Source of the DNA: Deinococcus arboris
GTDB taxonomy: Bacteria; Deinococcota; Deinococci; Deinococcales; Deinococcaceae
Length of the DNA: 61,631 nt
Reading direction: 5' to 3'
NCBI RefSeq assembly: GCF_009755355.1
Contig: NZ_WQLB01000026.1
Coordinates: 1-61,631 of the forward strand
Positions within the stretch are counted from its first letter, which is position 1; each line of letters begins with the position of its first letter. The position numbers and the translations under genes are program-made. Shown piece by piece: positions 43,251-50,152 of the stretch. Under the pieces are notes generated by a model, which ran no database searches, was not told the DNA's origin, and was given only the letters and a program-made list of their open reading frames with translations.

Positions 43251-43258
43251 TATTTCAA
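43230..43258 (-). promoter_or_regulatory. Promoter of the accessory operon (minus strand)
   Basis: Read on the minus strand, TTGAAA (43258-43253), a 17-base spacer and TATAGT (43235-43230) form a good sigma70 promoter. It faces the plus-strand promoter at 43222-43250, and the two share almost the same bases. Confidence 0.65.
43232..43248. promoter_or_regulatory. Palindromic operator, copy 1
   Basis: TATAAAATGATTTTATA is a perfect dyad of two 8-base arms around one base. The same sequence with one change occurs at 49771-49787, and related copies lie at 49837-49853 and 49867-49883 beside the repressor genes. Probable binding site of one of the two XRE proteins. Confidence 0.7.
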
Positions 43259-43285
43259 GTTCTTAAAACTGGTTTAGAGGATGAA

Positions 43286-44734
43286 ATGTCTGACGCAAAC
43301 ACCACATTCACTACCCCAGCGTCCTGGGACCGTCTCCTCAACACGACTGACCAGCCGTTGAATTTGGCTGAGATGCTTAGTTCGGTTCCAGCTGCTCTGA
43401 AGGCTCGCCGAACGCTGCAACTTGTGATGACCACGGGCAACCCCGTGGCCATCGCAGACGCCATTTCAGAACTTGAAAAGTTCAAGGACGAGCCTGTTGC
43501 TGGGGTGCGTCTAATGGCTGCGGTTGCGCTTCGTCACTACCCTCACGTCCTCGCTACACAAGACGCGCCATTAACCAGCCTTGACCCACTCGCTATTGAA
43601 GACACCTGTGACGCGGCCTTTGCACGGGGCATGGCGCTGGGTGAAGCACAGCAGATCACCGAGGCGCTCGCCTATCTACTGACGGCGCTCAAGTTTGCAG
43701 AAGCCCTACAAATGGAATACCGTGCTCAGCACATCGAGATGGAAATTGGCCGCCTGCACACTGTGTTAGGTGACCCTCAGCCCGAACGGATCATCAATGC
43801 GATGGGGCGCCTTCCGCTCTCGGCCCGTCGCAAATACTGGGGAGAGCGCCTCCTGGCGTCTGCCTACATCGCGCAGGGCGACTACGCGGCAGCAGCTATC
43901 CAGCTGGCGGGTCAGAACAGTGATCTGGGGGGATTTACTGCTGTCCTTTTAGGGCACGAGGGCTCCTGTCCAGACGGCCCGTTTGCAGGACCGACTACAG
44001 CTCTTGCTGCCTTGCGCAGCGGAAAGCCATTCTCTGCGCCACCCATACCAGGACACAGCCTGCAGGCGGACTACAGCGCCTTGTTCCGTGCATGGGCCAT
44101 GCTGCGCACCCGCGCCATGGCCAGTCAGGCGAGAAATCTCCTCATCCATAGGCCCGTGCGGGTAGCCGATCAACGAGCGCACCGCGCCGCCGCACTCATT
44201 CAGGCCAATGCAGTGCAGTCTCTGGACGACGACATTGATCACCTCATCGTTGAATTCAACAATGCTCTGGCTCAGATGCCAGTTCGAGAGCACTTTCTCC
44301 GACTATTGCGAGCAATACAGCCGGATGCCTATGTGCTGCTGGGAATGCTCCCAGGTATTCACCAAGAGGTCGCTGAAAGCTTGCCTGAAATTGCCATCCT
44401 TACGGGGACAGCGATCACCTACCGCCATACCATCCATAAGCTCCCTGGTCGAGATGGCGGAGGGGCTGTCCTTGTCCGCGCCGCAGCCACTGGGCAGACT
44501 GGTCCTGAATCAAGACCTCATCCCAACGCACATCAACGTATTCGGGCCACAGTTACGTCGCTGGAAGTTAGTGGATTCGTAAACCTCGGGCATGCCATTA
44601 GGGCCCTCGCTGCATTCCGGTCTGGTGCCCGTACCAGTCGTCAGTCCGTCTGGACTGAGGCGCTAGACCGCGCGCTCTCATGGGTGGATAGCACGGCGCT
44701 TCGCGAAGACCTACGCCCCCACCTGGGGCTCTAA
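43286..44734 (+). CDS. TPR-like helical-repeat protein (482 aa)
   Basis: ATG 43286 follows AGAGGATGA. The protein is all helix, with TPR-like spacing around residues 105-250 (AFARGMALGEAQQITEALAY, then LLTALKFAEALQMEYRAQHI and LLASAYIAQGDYAAAAIQLA). I see no clear DNA-binding motif. Base composition is lower in GC than the neighbours. It is driven by a promoter holding a phage operator and is followed at 48 bases by a small exported peptide gene. TPR protein plus peptide recalls Rap/Phr and arbitrium AimR/AimP pairs, but homology is not shown. Confidence 0.65.
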   Translation: MSDANTTFTTPASWDRLLNTTDQPLNLAEMLSSVPAALKARRTLQLVMTTGNPVAIADAISELEKFKDEPVAGVRLMAAVALRHYPHVLATQDAPLTSLDPLAIEDTCDAAFARGMALGEAQQITEALAYLLTALKFAEALQMEYRAQHIEMEIGRLHTVLGDPQPERIINAMGRLPLSARRKYWGERLLASAYIAQGDYAAAAIQLAGQNSDLGGFTAVLLGHEGSCPDGPFAGPTTALAALRSGKPFSAPPIPGHSLQADYSALFRAWAMLRTRAMASQARNLLIHRPVRVADQRAHRAAALIQANAVQSLDDDIDHLIVEFNNALAQMPVREHFLRLLRAIQPDAYVLLGMLPGIHQEVAESLPEIAILTGTAITYRHTIHKLPGRDGGGAVLVRAAATGQTGPESRPHPNAHQRIRATVTSLEVSGFVNLGHAIRALAAFRSGARTSRQSVWTEALDRALSWVDSTALREDLRPHLGL

Positions 44735-44769
44735 AGTCACTTGCCATCGCATTTTAAGTGCAGGTCACC

Positions 44770-44775
44770 TACGCT
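44770..44775 (+). promoter_or_regulatory. -10 box before the peptide gene
   Basis: TACGCT ends six bases before GTG 44782 and no ribosome binding site is present, matching the leaderless pattern of other genes here. No good -35 is visible, so the peptide may also come from the upstream promoter. Confidence 0.3.
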
Positions 44776-44781
44776 TGAGCC

Positions 44782-44910
44782 GTGAAGAACTTCCTGGTTA
44801 TGGCCGCTATTACGGCCCTGCTTAGCGGCGCCGTCCTGGCAAAACCTACGGCTCCCTTTCAACCCAAACCGCCCAGTCATCACCTGAATGACCCGTGCGC
44901 TGAGTGCTGA
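44782..44910 (+). CDS. Small putative secreted peptide (42 aa)
   Basis: GTG 44782 to TGA 44908-44910. Residues 1-20 (MKNFLVMAAITALLSGAVLA) are a clear Sec signal peptide with a V-x-A cleavage site. The mature part would be 22 residues, proline-rich (KPTAPFQPKPP), with a C-terminal NDPCAEC whose two cysteines could form a small ring. It is encoded 48 bases after the TPR-like gene and followed by a large hairpin. A signal role is an inference from the gene pair; a small envelope protein is the alternative. Confidence 0.6.
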   Translation: MKNFLVMAAITALLSGAVLAKPTAPFQPKPPSHHLNDPCAEC

Positions 44911-44922
44911 AAGAGGTGACGA

Positions 44923-44959
44923 GATGCGCCGGTTCCACCTGCGTGGGAACTGGCGCATC
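44923..44959 (+). terminator. Long hairpin after the peptide gene
   Basis: GATGCGCCGGTTCC (44923-44936) pairs with GGAACTGGCGCATC (44946-44959) over a nine-base loop: 14 pairs including one G-U. No T-tract follows. It probably ends or stabilises the TPR/peptide transcript before tmRNA. Confidence 0.55.
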
Positions 44960-44994
44960 GTGATGCATGTTCTGGTCTAAGCCTAGGTCCGTGC

Positions 44995-45000
44995 TAAACT
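44995..45000 (+). promoter_or_regulatory. -10 box of the tmRNA gene
   Basis: TAAACT lies 12 bases before the first base of tmRNA at 45013. A weak -35 (TTCTGG, 44970-44975) is about 19 bases upstream. Confidence 0.4.
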
Positions 45001-45012
45001 ACGTGTCCCAAT

Positions 45013-45368
45013 GGGGATGACCCGGTTTCGACGGGGTTGGCCGAGCGGGACGTTGCGAGCCGAGGATGATCGTGGGCCTCGTTAATCATCGATCAAAGCC
45101 TTTAACTGGCAACACCAACAGCACCACCTACGCCCTCGCTGCTTAAGTGAGGCAGTGACCAGAAAGCCCGGCTATTGGCGTTCTGCGAACTTCTAAAAGA
45201 TAGCTAGCTTGAGCCGACGCACCTGAGCACAAGCGAAATTTAGGCGCTGGGGTCAAAGGAAGCGTGTTCTTGCGCGTCTGAGACCTGAGATCTAAACCAA
45301 GGACTACGCTCGTAGAGACCAACGCCAGGTGACTTCGGACGGCGGTTCGACTCCGCCCATCTCCACCA
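45013..45368 (+). ncRNA. ssrA: tmRNA (ssrA)
   Basis: Rescues stalled ribosomes by adding a degradation tag. The 5' end GGGGATGACCCGGTTTCGAC and the 3' end with GGCGGTTCGACTCCGCC and encoded CCA form the tRNA-like part: GGGGATG (45013-45019) pairs with the bases before the ACCA end, and the T-loop is GTTCGACTC. The tag frame after TTTAACTG reads GNTNSTTYALAA then TAA (within about 45107-45147). The gene is complete, about 356 bases. The tag ends in YALAA as I recall for Deinococcus. Its presence inside phage-like DNA is unusual. Confidence 0.93.
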
Positions 45369-45371
45369 CCC

Positions 45372-45395
45372 GCACCAGACCCTAGGGTCTGGTGC
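45372..45395. terminator. tmRNA terminator (bidirectional)
   Basis: A perfect 24-base inverted repeat: GCACCAGACCC (45372-45382), two central bases, GGGTCTGGTGC (45385-45395), followed by TCTTC. It lies between tmRNA and the convergent RNase H-type gene. Confidence 0.65.
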
Positions 45396-45398
45396 TCT

Positions 45399-46043
45399 TC
45401 ATGTGGCCAGCGTCCGGCCCAACTCGGTGGCCAGCGCCTGGAGGGCGGACGCAAGGGCCGGCGGTGACTCCTGAACGAACAGTGGCACTGGTGTTTCGGG
45501 CAGCTCAGCCAGGACCGCCCGGACTGTCGCCTCATTGGCCAGTGACCCCTCTAGCACCACCACCCAGCCATTGCGCGCCCGACGTGTGGCTTGCCACACC
45601 TCCAGCGTGCTCCCGGCCAGCTGGACTGACCAGCCCTCTTCGCCTTTGCCGCGTACCCGACCAGCCACCGCCAGGTCGTGGGCCACCTGCTGCATTGGGT
45701 CAGCGCGCGGCGCCCACAGGCAAGTCAAGGCGATACCGCGTTGCTGCGCTCGCTTCAGAATTTTGCCGGTCAGGTCCCGCAGATCTTGCCGGTTCCAGGT
45801 GGCGCCTGCCTGGTCGTGCCGCCCCAGCAGGCCAGGCAAGCTCTGCGAATCGGTATGGATCTCCAGGCCCGCACCATTGGGGGTGTGCCGCAGCGCCATT
45901 TTTACGGCCCAGAGTTCGGCCACCATCACGTCACCGGTGTCGAGCATGCCCGAAAAGCGCCGCTCCGGCTGGCCAGGCATGATTACGCCCCAGCCCGCGC
46001 CGCCGGGCACCACCGCCCCGTCCGTATGTGCCACGACCGTCAC
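45399..46043 (-). CDS. RNase H-type protein (214 aa)
   Basis: GTG 46043 overlaps the stop of the upstream regulator gene (GTGA). The RNase HI fold is visible: first Asp in HTDGAVVPGGAGWGV, Glu in VAELWAVKMAL, second Asp in LEIHTDSQSL, and a final Asp in QQVAHDLAVAG, all four catalytic positions in order within residues 1-130. RNase HI removes RNA from RNA-DNA hybrids. A further 80-residue C-terminal domain is of unknown function. Confidence 0.72.
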   Translation of the reverse strand: MTVVAHTDGAVVPGGAGWGVIMPGQPERRFSGMLDTGDVMVAELWAVKMALRHTPNGAGLEIHTDSQSLPGLLGRHDQAGATWNRQDLRDLTGKILKRAQQRGIALTCLWAPRADPMQQVAHDLAVAGRVRGKGEEGWSVQLAGSTLEVWQATRRARNGWVVVLEGSLANEATVRAVLAELPETPVPLFVQESPPALASALQALATELGRTLAT

Positions 46044-48967
46044 GCTGGCTCGCCGTACAGCGTGCCGGCTGGGAGGTCTCCGGCAGCGATGTCCCGAAGG
46101 GCGGCGCGGGCCTCGGCCGCCTCGGCCACGAGACCCAGGGCCTCACTCAATCGCAGCCGCGCGTCCCAGAGCGCTGCATTCCAGGGAGTGAGTTGAACGG
46201 CGCGCCGGTACCAAACCAGAGCGTCGTCCGGCGCGTTCCCTTCCAGTTCGGCCGCGCGAGTCTCGTACACGGCGGCGGCCCGCTGCGCCAGGCGCTCACG
46301 CATCTCGCCGGCCCAGCCCTCTTCTGCCGCCCCGGACAGAAACGGGCCTCGCATCAGGGAGAGGACCATCTCGGCATCTGTCGTGCTCAGCAGCCCCCGA
46401 GCGTCTAGCTGAATGTCGGCGCTGTCAGTCACCCGGTACAGGCCGCCCTGCGTGTTGGCGTCAGTGCCCAAGAGCGTCAAACCTACGGCCTTTTGCAGGT
46501 CTGCCTTCGCCCGGTGAATCCGCGCCCGGCCATCATGCGACCGAGGGGCCAGCAGGGCGCCCAACTGCTCAATACTCGTGGGCCCGTTGAGCACGAGGTA
46601 GACCAGCAACTCAACGGCCAGCGACGGCGCTTTAATCGCTATCCCGTCCACTCGAATGGCCCAGGCGCCGAGCGTGCGTATCTGCACACGTGGCGCGGCA
46701 GGCTGTGCGGGAACCTCAAGTAAGGGTTTAAACACGTCGGGGTGAATGCCCAGGCGCAGGGCCTCCCGGGCCGCGCGCCGGAACTGGGGAGGGCAGAAAC
46801 GCAGCACTGCGGCTGTCCCTAGTGGGTGCCGGCCATCGCCCACGCGCCGGAGGATGTCTGCGACCGGTTGGCCCAGGCGTAGGCGCGCCTCAGCCTCCAG
46901 ATAGTCGAAGAGGATGCTGCCCCAGAACATGCGGATGTCGTTTGCCTCTCGTTGGGTGCGAACGCGATCAAGCGCCTCCAGGGCAGCGTCCGCATCGCCC
47001 CGGCAGAGGCTGCGAACCGCATGCGCGGCCGCCGTCCAAGTGACATTGAGGTCGGCCTCGGAGGCTGTGGCCAGCGCCTCCTGCAGTGCCGCCTCAAACC
47101 GCTCTGCCTGGTTGGCCGCGACCGCCGCCAGGTACTGGCAAATCCGCACCCTGGCCCATGTGTGATCGCCCCGTGCCTGAAACAGCTCGGCTGCGCGCTG
47201 ATACTGGTCAATGGCGTCAGCCGGTCGGCCGTCAAACACCAGCTGGTCGCCCGACTTTTGCGCGGCTTTCCCCTGCAGGTACGGGTAGGCGTCCGCCTGC
47301 GTCTGAAGTTGCGCTACCAAGGGACGCGCGTCCTCGGTCTGCCCCAGGTCAATCATGGCCTCAATCAGACTGTCGAGCACGATCAGGCCCTTGTTCACGA
47401 ACCCCATTGAAAGCGCCATCTTCAACAGGCGTGTGCCGAGGGTGACAGCCTGCGCGGTCGTGTCCAAGTGTTGGGCCAGTGCCCAGAATTCGACGGTCTG
47501 GGCTGAAATGAGCAGTGACGGATCGTTGGCTGTTTCGGCCATCGCGCTCGCCTGCCGAGCGGCCGTCATGGCGTCGGATACGCGCAGCGTTTTCAGATCG
47601 AGGGTGGCCAGCACCCTGAGGAGTTGCGCGCGCTCATAGGGCGTTTGCGCCGCCCGCAGGCCCTGTTCGGCCATCGTGCGGGCTTGGTCGAGACCGCCCT
47701 GCCGGAAAGAGGCGAATGCCAGCCCTAGATACGTGATCGCTGTTTCCTGGCCTGTGCCGAGTTGCTGGCTGAACAGGGCCTGCGCTTCCTGACCACGGCC
47801 GATTTCACCATAGGCGAGGCCCAGGAAGGCCGTCAGGTCGGGTGGTAGGCGATCTTCAGGAAACTGTGCCAATGTCTCGGCGGCCAACCCCCACGCGGAG
47901 TGCCGCGTCCAGTTGAGCAGCAGATGGTCACGCACCAGCTGAGCCGCCCAGGCGTCCTGCCCAGCCCGGAGGGCGTGATTCAGGGCGCGGTAATGGTGGC
48001 CGGCCTCCGCCGCCTGCTGCGCCGCGTGCTGATGAAGACTGGTGTACAGCGCACCGTCCCGAGCCAGGATCTGGTCAAGGGCGTCGGTGACGAGCCCGTG
48101 GGGCCGGACGGCAGCGCCCTCGGTGGTCACAGGAAGGCCGGCCCGGCTCACCTCGCGCAGCCAATCTGGCGCCGGCGCCAGCCCCAGCCACTGGGGCGTC
48201 TGGTTGTCCCACAACGGCACCACGGCGGCGCGCAGCACCAGGTCGCGCAGCGGAGGCGTCATGCGGCTCAGGAGGTGTTCCACCATGTCCGCCGTATCGC
48301 CCTGCCCACCTCGCGCGGTCACCAATGCCAGGGCTGCGGCCCAGCCGTCCGTCTGGTCCTGCAACTGCTGCGCAGAGGACAGATCATGCGCCCCAAGGTT
48401 GACCAGAAAGGCCTGGGTATTGTCCAGATTGAAGCGCAGCGAATCAGCGCCCAGTTCCCAGGCTTGGCCGGCGGCAATGAGGCGGATAAGGTTCAGGTGA
48501 CTGCCGGGCGTGGTGCTGACGACTGCGCGGTGCCAGGAGGGCAACTGCTCAAGAACCGTGGCCAGCAGCGCCGCCGAGCTGGCGCTGAGGTGCTCTGCGT
48601 TGTCCAGCACCAAGAAGAGATCATCTGGCACGGCGCTTAGGTCAGCCAGCAAGGCGTCTGAGAATGAGTCCGGCCCCAGGTCGGCCTGCCGCGCCGCTGC
48701 CCACTCTGGCGCGGCGTACCCTGCACCCTGGAGCGCGCGAGCCACGAGGTCCCCCAGGGTGCGGGGGTCGGCCGCGTCCCGGGTGACCCGCACCCAGAGA
48801 GGCACCTGCTCGGCCTGCCGGGCCAGCTGTGCGCTCAGCACGGTTTTGCCGTAGCCAGAAGGGGCAATCAGCAGCAAAATCTGCGCGTCACTTCTGACGC
48901 GGTCAGTCCGGGGAATCTCACCGCGAACCGGAGAGGGAAGCTGACTCCGGCGTCTGGAATGGGGCAT
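46040..48967 (-). CDS. STAND-ATPase / BTAD-type transcriptional regulator (975 aa)
   Basis: Start at ATG 48967, five bases after a TATCTT -10 box; an in-frame upstream start at 49015 is possible. Walker A APSGYGKT is at residues 35-42, and Walker B-like FLVLDNAEHL near 115. A TPR-rich middle covers about 330-690. The C-terminal part (VQIRTLGAWAIRVDGIAIKA, then a winged-helix segment and a BTAD-like helical domain) resembles SARP regulators, but placed at the C-terminus. Such MalT/SARP-like proteins sense a ligand and activate transcription. Nothing shows its target. Confidence 0.78.
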   Translation of the reverse strand: MPHSRRRSQLPSPVRGEIPRTDRVRSDAQILLLIAPSGYGKTVLSAQLARQAEQVPLWVRVTRDAADPRTLGDLVARALQGAGYAAPEWAAARQADLGPDSFSDALLADLSAVPDDLFLVLDNAEHLSASSAALLATVLEQLPSWHRAVVSTTPGSHLNLIRLIAAGQAWELGADSLRFNLDNTQAFLVNLGAHDLSSAQQLQDQTDGWAAALALVTARGGQGDTADMVEHLLSRMTPPLRDLVLRAAVVPLWDNQTPQWLGLAPAPDWLREVSRAGLPVTTEGAAVRPHGLVTDALDQILARDGALYTSLHQHAAQQAAEAGHHYRALNHALRAGQDAWAAQLVRDHLLLNWTRHSAWGLAAETLAQFPEDRLPPDLTAFLGLAYGEIGRGQEAQALFSQQLGTGQETAITYLGLAFASFRQGGLDQARTMAEQGLRAAQTPYERAQLLRVLATLDLKTLRVSDAMTAARQASAMAETANDPSLLISAQTVEFWALAQHLDTTAQAVTLGTRLLKMALSMGFVNKGLIVLDSLIEAMIDLGQTEDARPLVAQLQTQADAYPYLQGKAAQKSGDQLVFDGRPADAIDQYQRAAELFQARGDHTWARVRICQYLAAVAANQAERFEAALQEALATASEADLNVTWTAAAHAVRSLCRGDADAALEALDRVRTQREANDIRMFWGSILFDYLEAEARLRLGQPVADILRRVGDGRHPLGTAAVLRFCPPQFRRAAREALRLGIHPDVFKPLLEVPAQPAAPRVQIRTLGAWAIRVDGIAIKAPSLAVELLVYLVLNGPTSIEQLGALLAPRSHDGRARIHRAKADLQKAVGLTLLGTDANTQGGLYRVTDSADIQLDARGLLSTTDAEMVLSLMRGPFLSGAAEEGWAGEMRERLAQRAAAVYETRAAELEGNAPDDALVWYRRAVQLTPWNAALWDARLRLSEALGLVAEAAEARAALRDIAAGDLPAGTLYGEPA

Positions 48968-48972
48968 AGCTG

Positions 48973-48978
48973 AAGATA
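48973..48978 (-). promoter_or_regulatory. -10 box of the BTAD regulator
   Basis: On the minus strand TATCTT ends five bases before ATG 48967, and no ribosome binding site is present, so the message may be leaderless. A palindrome GGGTATACCC (49048-49057) lies about 80 bases upstream and could be an operator. Confidence 0.35.
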
Positions 48979-49204
48979 GGCGAGGGCGAGGCGAAAAACC
49001 ATGTCCCACACCCACTTTCAGCCATTTTCAGCGGGGGTATTTAGGGTGGGTATACCCTTATGCCCCTAACCTTGAAGACTGCGGTGACGGCCAGTGAACT
49101 ACAGTTTCTCCGAAAGGTAGCGCCGTTCGCGGCACAGCCATTCTTCGGGCGGTATAAGTTGAAATTTTCCTGTGAATCGACATGTGTCAGCGTGGCGAAT
49201 GCGC

Positions 49205-49762
49205 TTAGAACACTGCGGGAGCGGCCGTTCTGAATTGACCAAGAATTACGGCAGACGCAGGTAGAGCGTCCTGTTCAGCAAGCCAATATCGCTTGCCAAC
49301 CTGTGCGAGTAGCAGGCCGGCGCGCTCCTGAGGGTCAACTGTTATCAGTACGGGGGGTGAGATGATCCACTCACCCTTAACAATGGAATCAATCGTATGT
49401 GTCGTGTAATGAGCCATGCCTTCGGCAGGTGGCCCCATTGGTGCAGGCCGAGTTGATCGCCAGGATTTGCGATCCTCATCGGGAATTTCAAAAAAGCGCC
49501 ACGCCCATGTGTCGCTGACATGCATGGCATCCAGTAATTGCGTGATGTTACTCGGTCCCATCTTGCCAATATCGGTGGTACCTCGTATGTAGTTACCGAG
49601 CATCGCCGCGGAGATGCCAGACAGTCGAGAAAACTGGGCAGGCTTGAACTCATGTTCATGTAGCCAAGCCGACAGACGCTCTCCTCGGCGCTTTGCGATT
49701 TCCGGAACCTCGGTCGCCTGTGCAACTCCATCTGATTTTTGCCCTGCCCGACGACCTGCCAT
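49205..49762 (-). CDS. XRE-family repressor, CI-like (185 aa)
   Basis: ATG 49762, leaderless (TATAGT-6-ATG). Residues about 30-75 form an HTH_XRE domain (FKPAQFSRLSGISAAMLGNY, then IRGTTDIGKMGPSNITQLLD). The C-terminal 75 residues are beta-rich (GEWIISPPVLITVDPQERAG) but have no Ser-Lys autoproteolysis signature, so this is not a LexA-type self-cleaving repressor. It is divergent from the Cro-like gene, with repeated operators between, the classical lysis-lysogeny switch layout. Confidence 0.75.
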   Translation of the reverse strand: MAGRRAGQKSDGVAQATEVPEIAKRRGERLSAWLHEHEFKPAQFSRLSGISAAMLGNYIRGTTDIGKMGPSNITQLLDAMHVSDTWAWRFFEIPDEDRKSWRSTRPAPMGPPAEGMAHYTTHTIDSIVKGEWIISPPVLITVDPQERAGLLLAQVGKRYWLAEQDALPASAVILGQFRTAAPAVF

Positions 49763-49768
49763 AGTCGC

Positions 49769-49797
49769 ACTATAAACTGATTTTATATATGTGCCAG
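49769..49797 (-). promoter_or_regulatory. Repressor promoter (minus strand)
   Basis: Minus-strand TATAGT (49774-49769) ends six bases before ATG 49762, so transcription begins at the start codon. A weak -35 (CTGGCA, 49797-49792) is 17 bases upstream. The operator at 49771-49787 overlaps it. Confidence 0.6.
49771..49787. promoter_or_regulatory. Palindromic operator, copy 2
   Basis: TATAAACTGATTTTATA differs from the perfect site at 43232 at one base of 17. It overlaps the -10 and spacer of the repressor promoter, so binding would be autoregulatory. Confidence 0.68.
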
Positions 49798-49836
49798 AAA
49801 GTACAAGCGAATTGAGCGCTGATGTGACTATATTTG

Positions 49837-49853
49837 GCTGAAAGGATTTTATG
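49837..49853. promoter_or_regulatory. Degenerate operator, copy 3
   Basis: The right arm GATTTTAT is conserved (7 of 8 arm positions) but only about 4 of 8 positions match in the left arm. It lies between the two better sites. Confidence 0.35.
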
Positions 49854-49856
49854 CTC

Positions 49857-49885
49857 TTGCGCTGAATATAAAATCATTTTAGTAT
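49857..49885 (+). promoter_or_regulatory. Promoter of the Cro-like gene with operator copy 4
   Basis: TTGCGC (49857-49862), 17-base spacer, TAGTAT (49880-49885), then six bases to ATG 49892, so leaderless. The spacer holds TATAAAATCATTTTAGT (49867-49883), a match to the operator except for its last bases. Confidence 0.65.
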
Positions 49886-49891
49886 TAGGAC

Positions 49892-50152
49892 ATGAAAGCT
49901 CCGCGCCAGATTGACCCCGTCAAGCTGAAGGAGGCCAGAGAGAATGCCGGTGACGGCAGTAAATCTTCAGCAGCAACTGCTGCAGGGTTAACGTGGCAGG
50001 GCTACCACCTTTGGGAGCAAGTGCCTGGCCGCCGCAGCTTTGACTGGAACAAATTTAGAGCCCTTTGTGACTATCTCGGCGTGAGCCCTGAGGCAGTCAC
50101 AGTGGAAATCGAACCAGAACCCGCCTCACCCCCCGCGCAGGCCCTCGCATGA
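49892..50152 (+). CDS. Cro-like XRE DNA-binding protein (86 aa)
   Basis: First gene of the rightward early transcript. Residues 10-65 carry an HTH: KLKEARENAGDGSKSSAATA, AGLTWQGYHLWEQVPGRRSF, then WNKFRALCDYLGV. The C-terminus is proline- and acid-rich. Size and divergence from the repressor gene fit a Cro-type switch protein. It overlaps the next gene by ATGA at 50149. Confidence 0.72.
   Translation: MKAPRQIDPVKLKEARENAGDGSKSSAATAAGLTWQGYHLWEQVPGRRSFDWNKFRALCDYLGVSPEAVTVEIEPEPASPPAQALA

Noticed and set aside
43238..43285. ATG 43238 as start of the TPR-like gene
   Set aside because: It lies inside the operator, upstream of the predicted transcription start, and has no ribosome binding site; ATG 43286 has one.
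45330..45368. ssrA 3' end as attachment site duplicated in the window
   Set aside because: I looked for a second copy of the T-arm and acceptor sequence and found none; the integrase target remains unknown.
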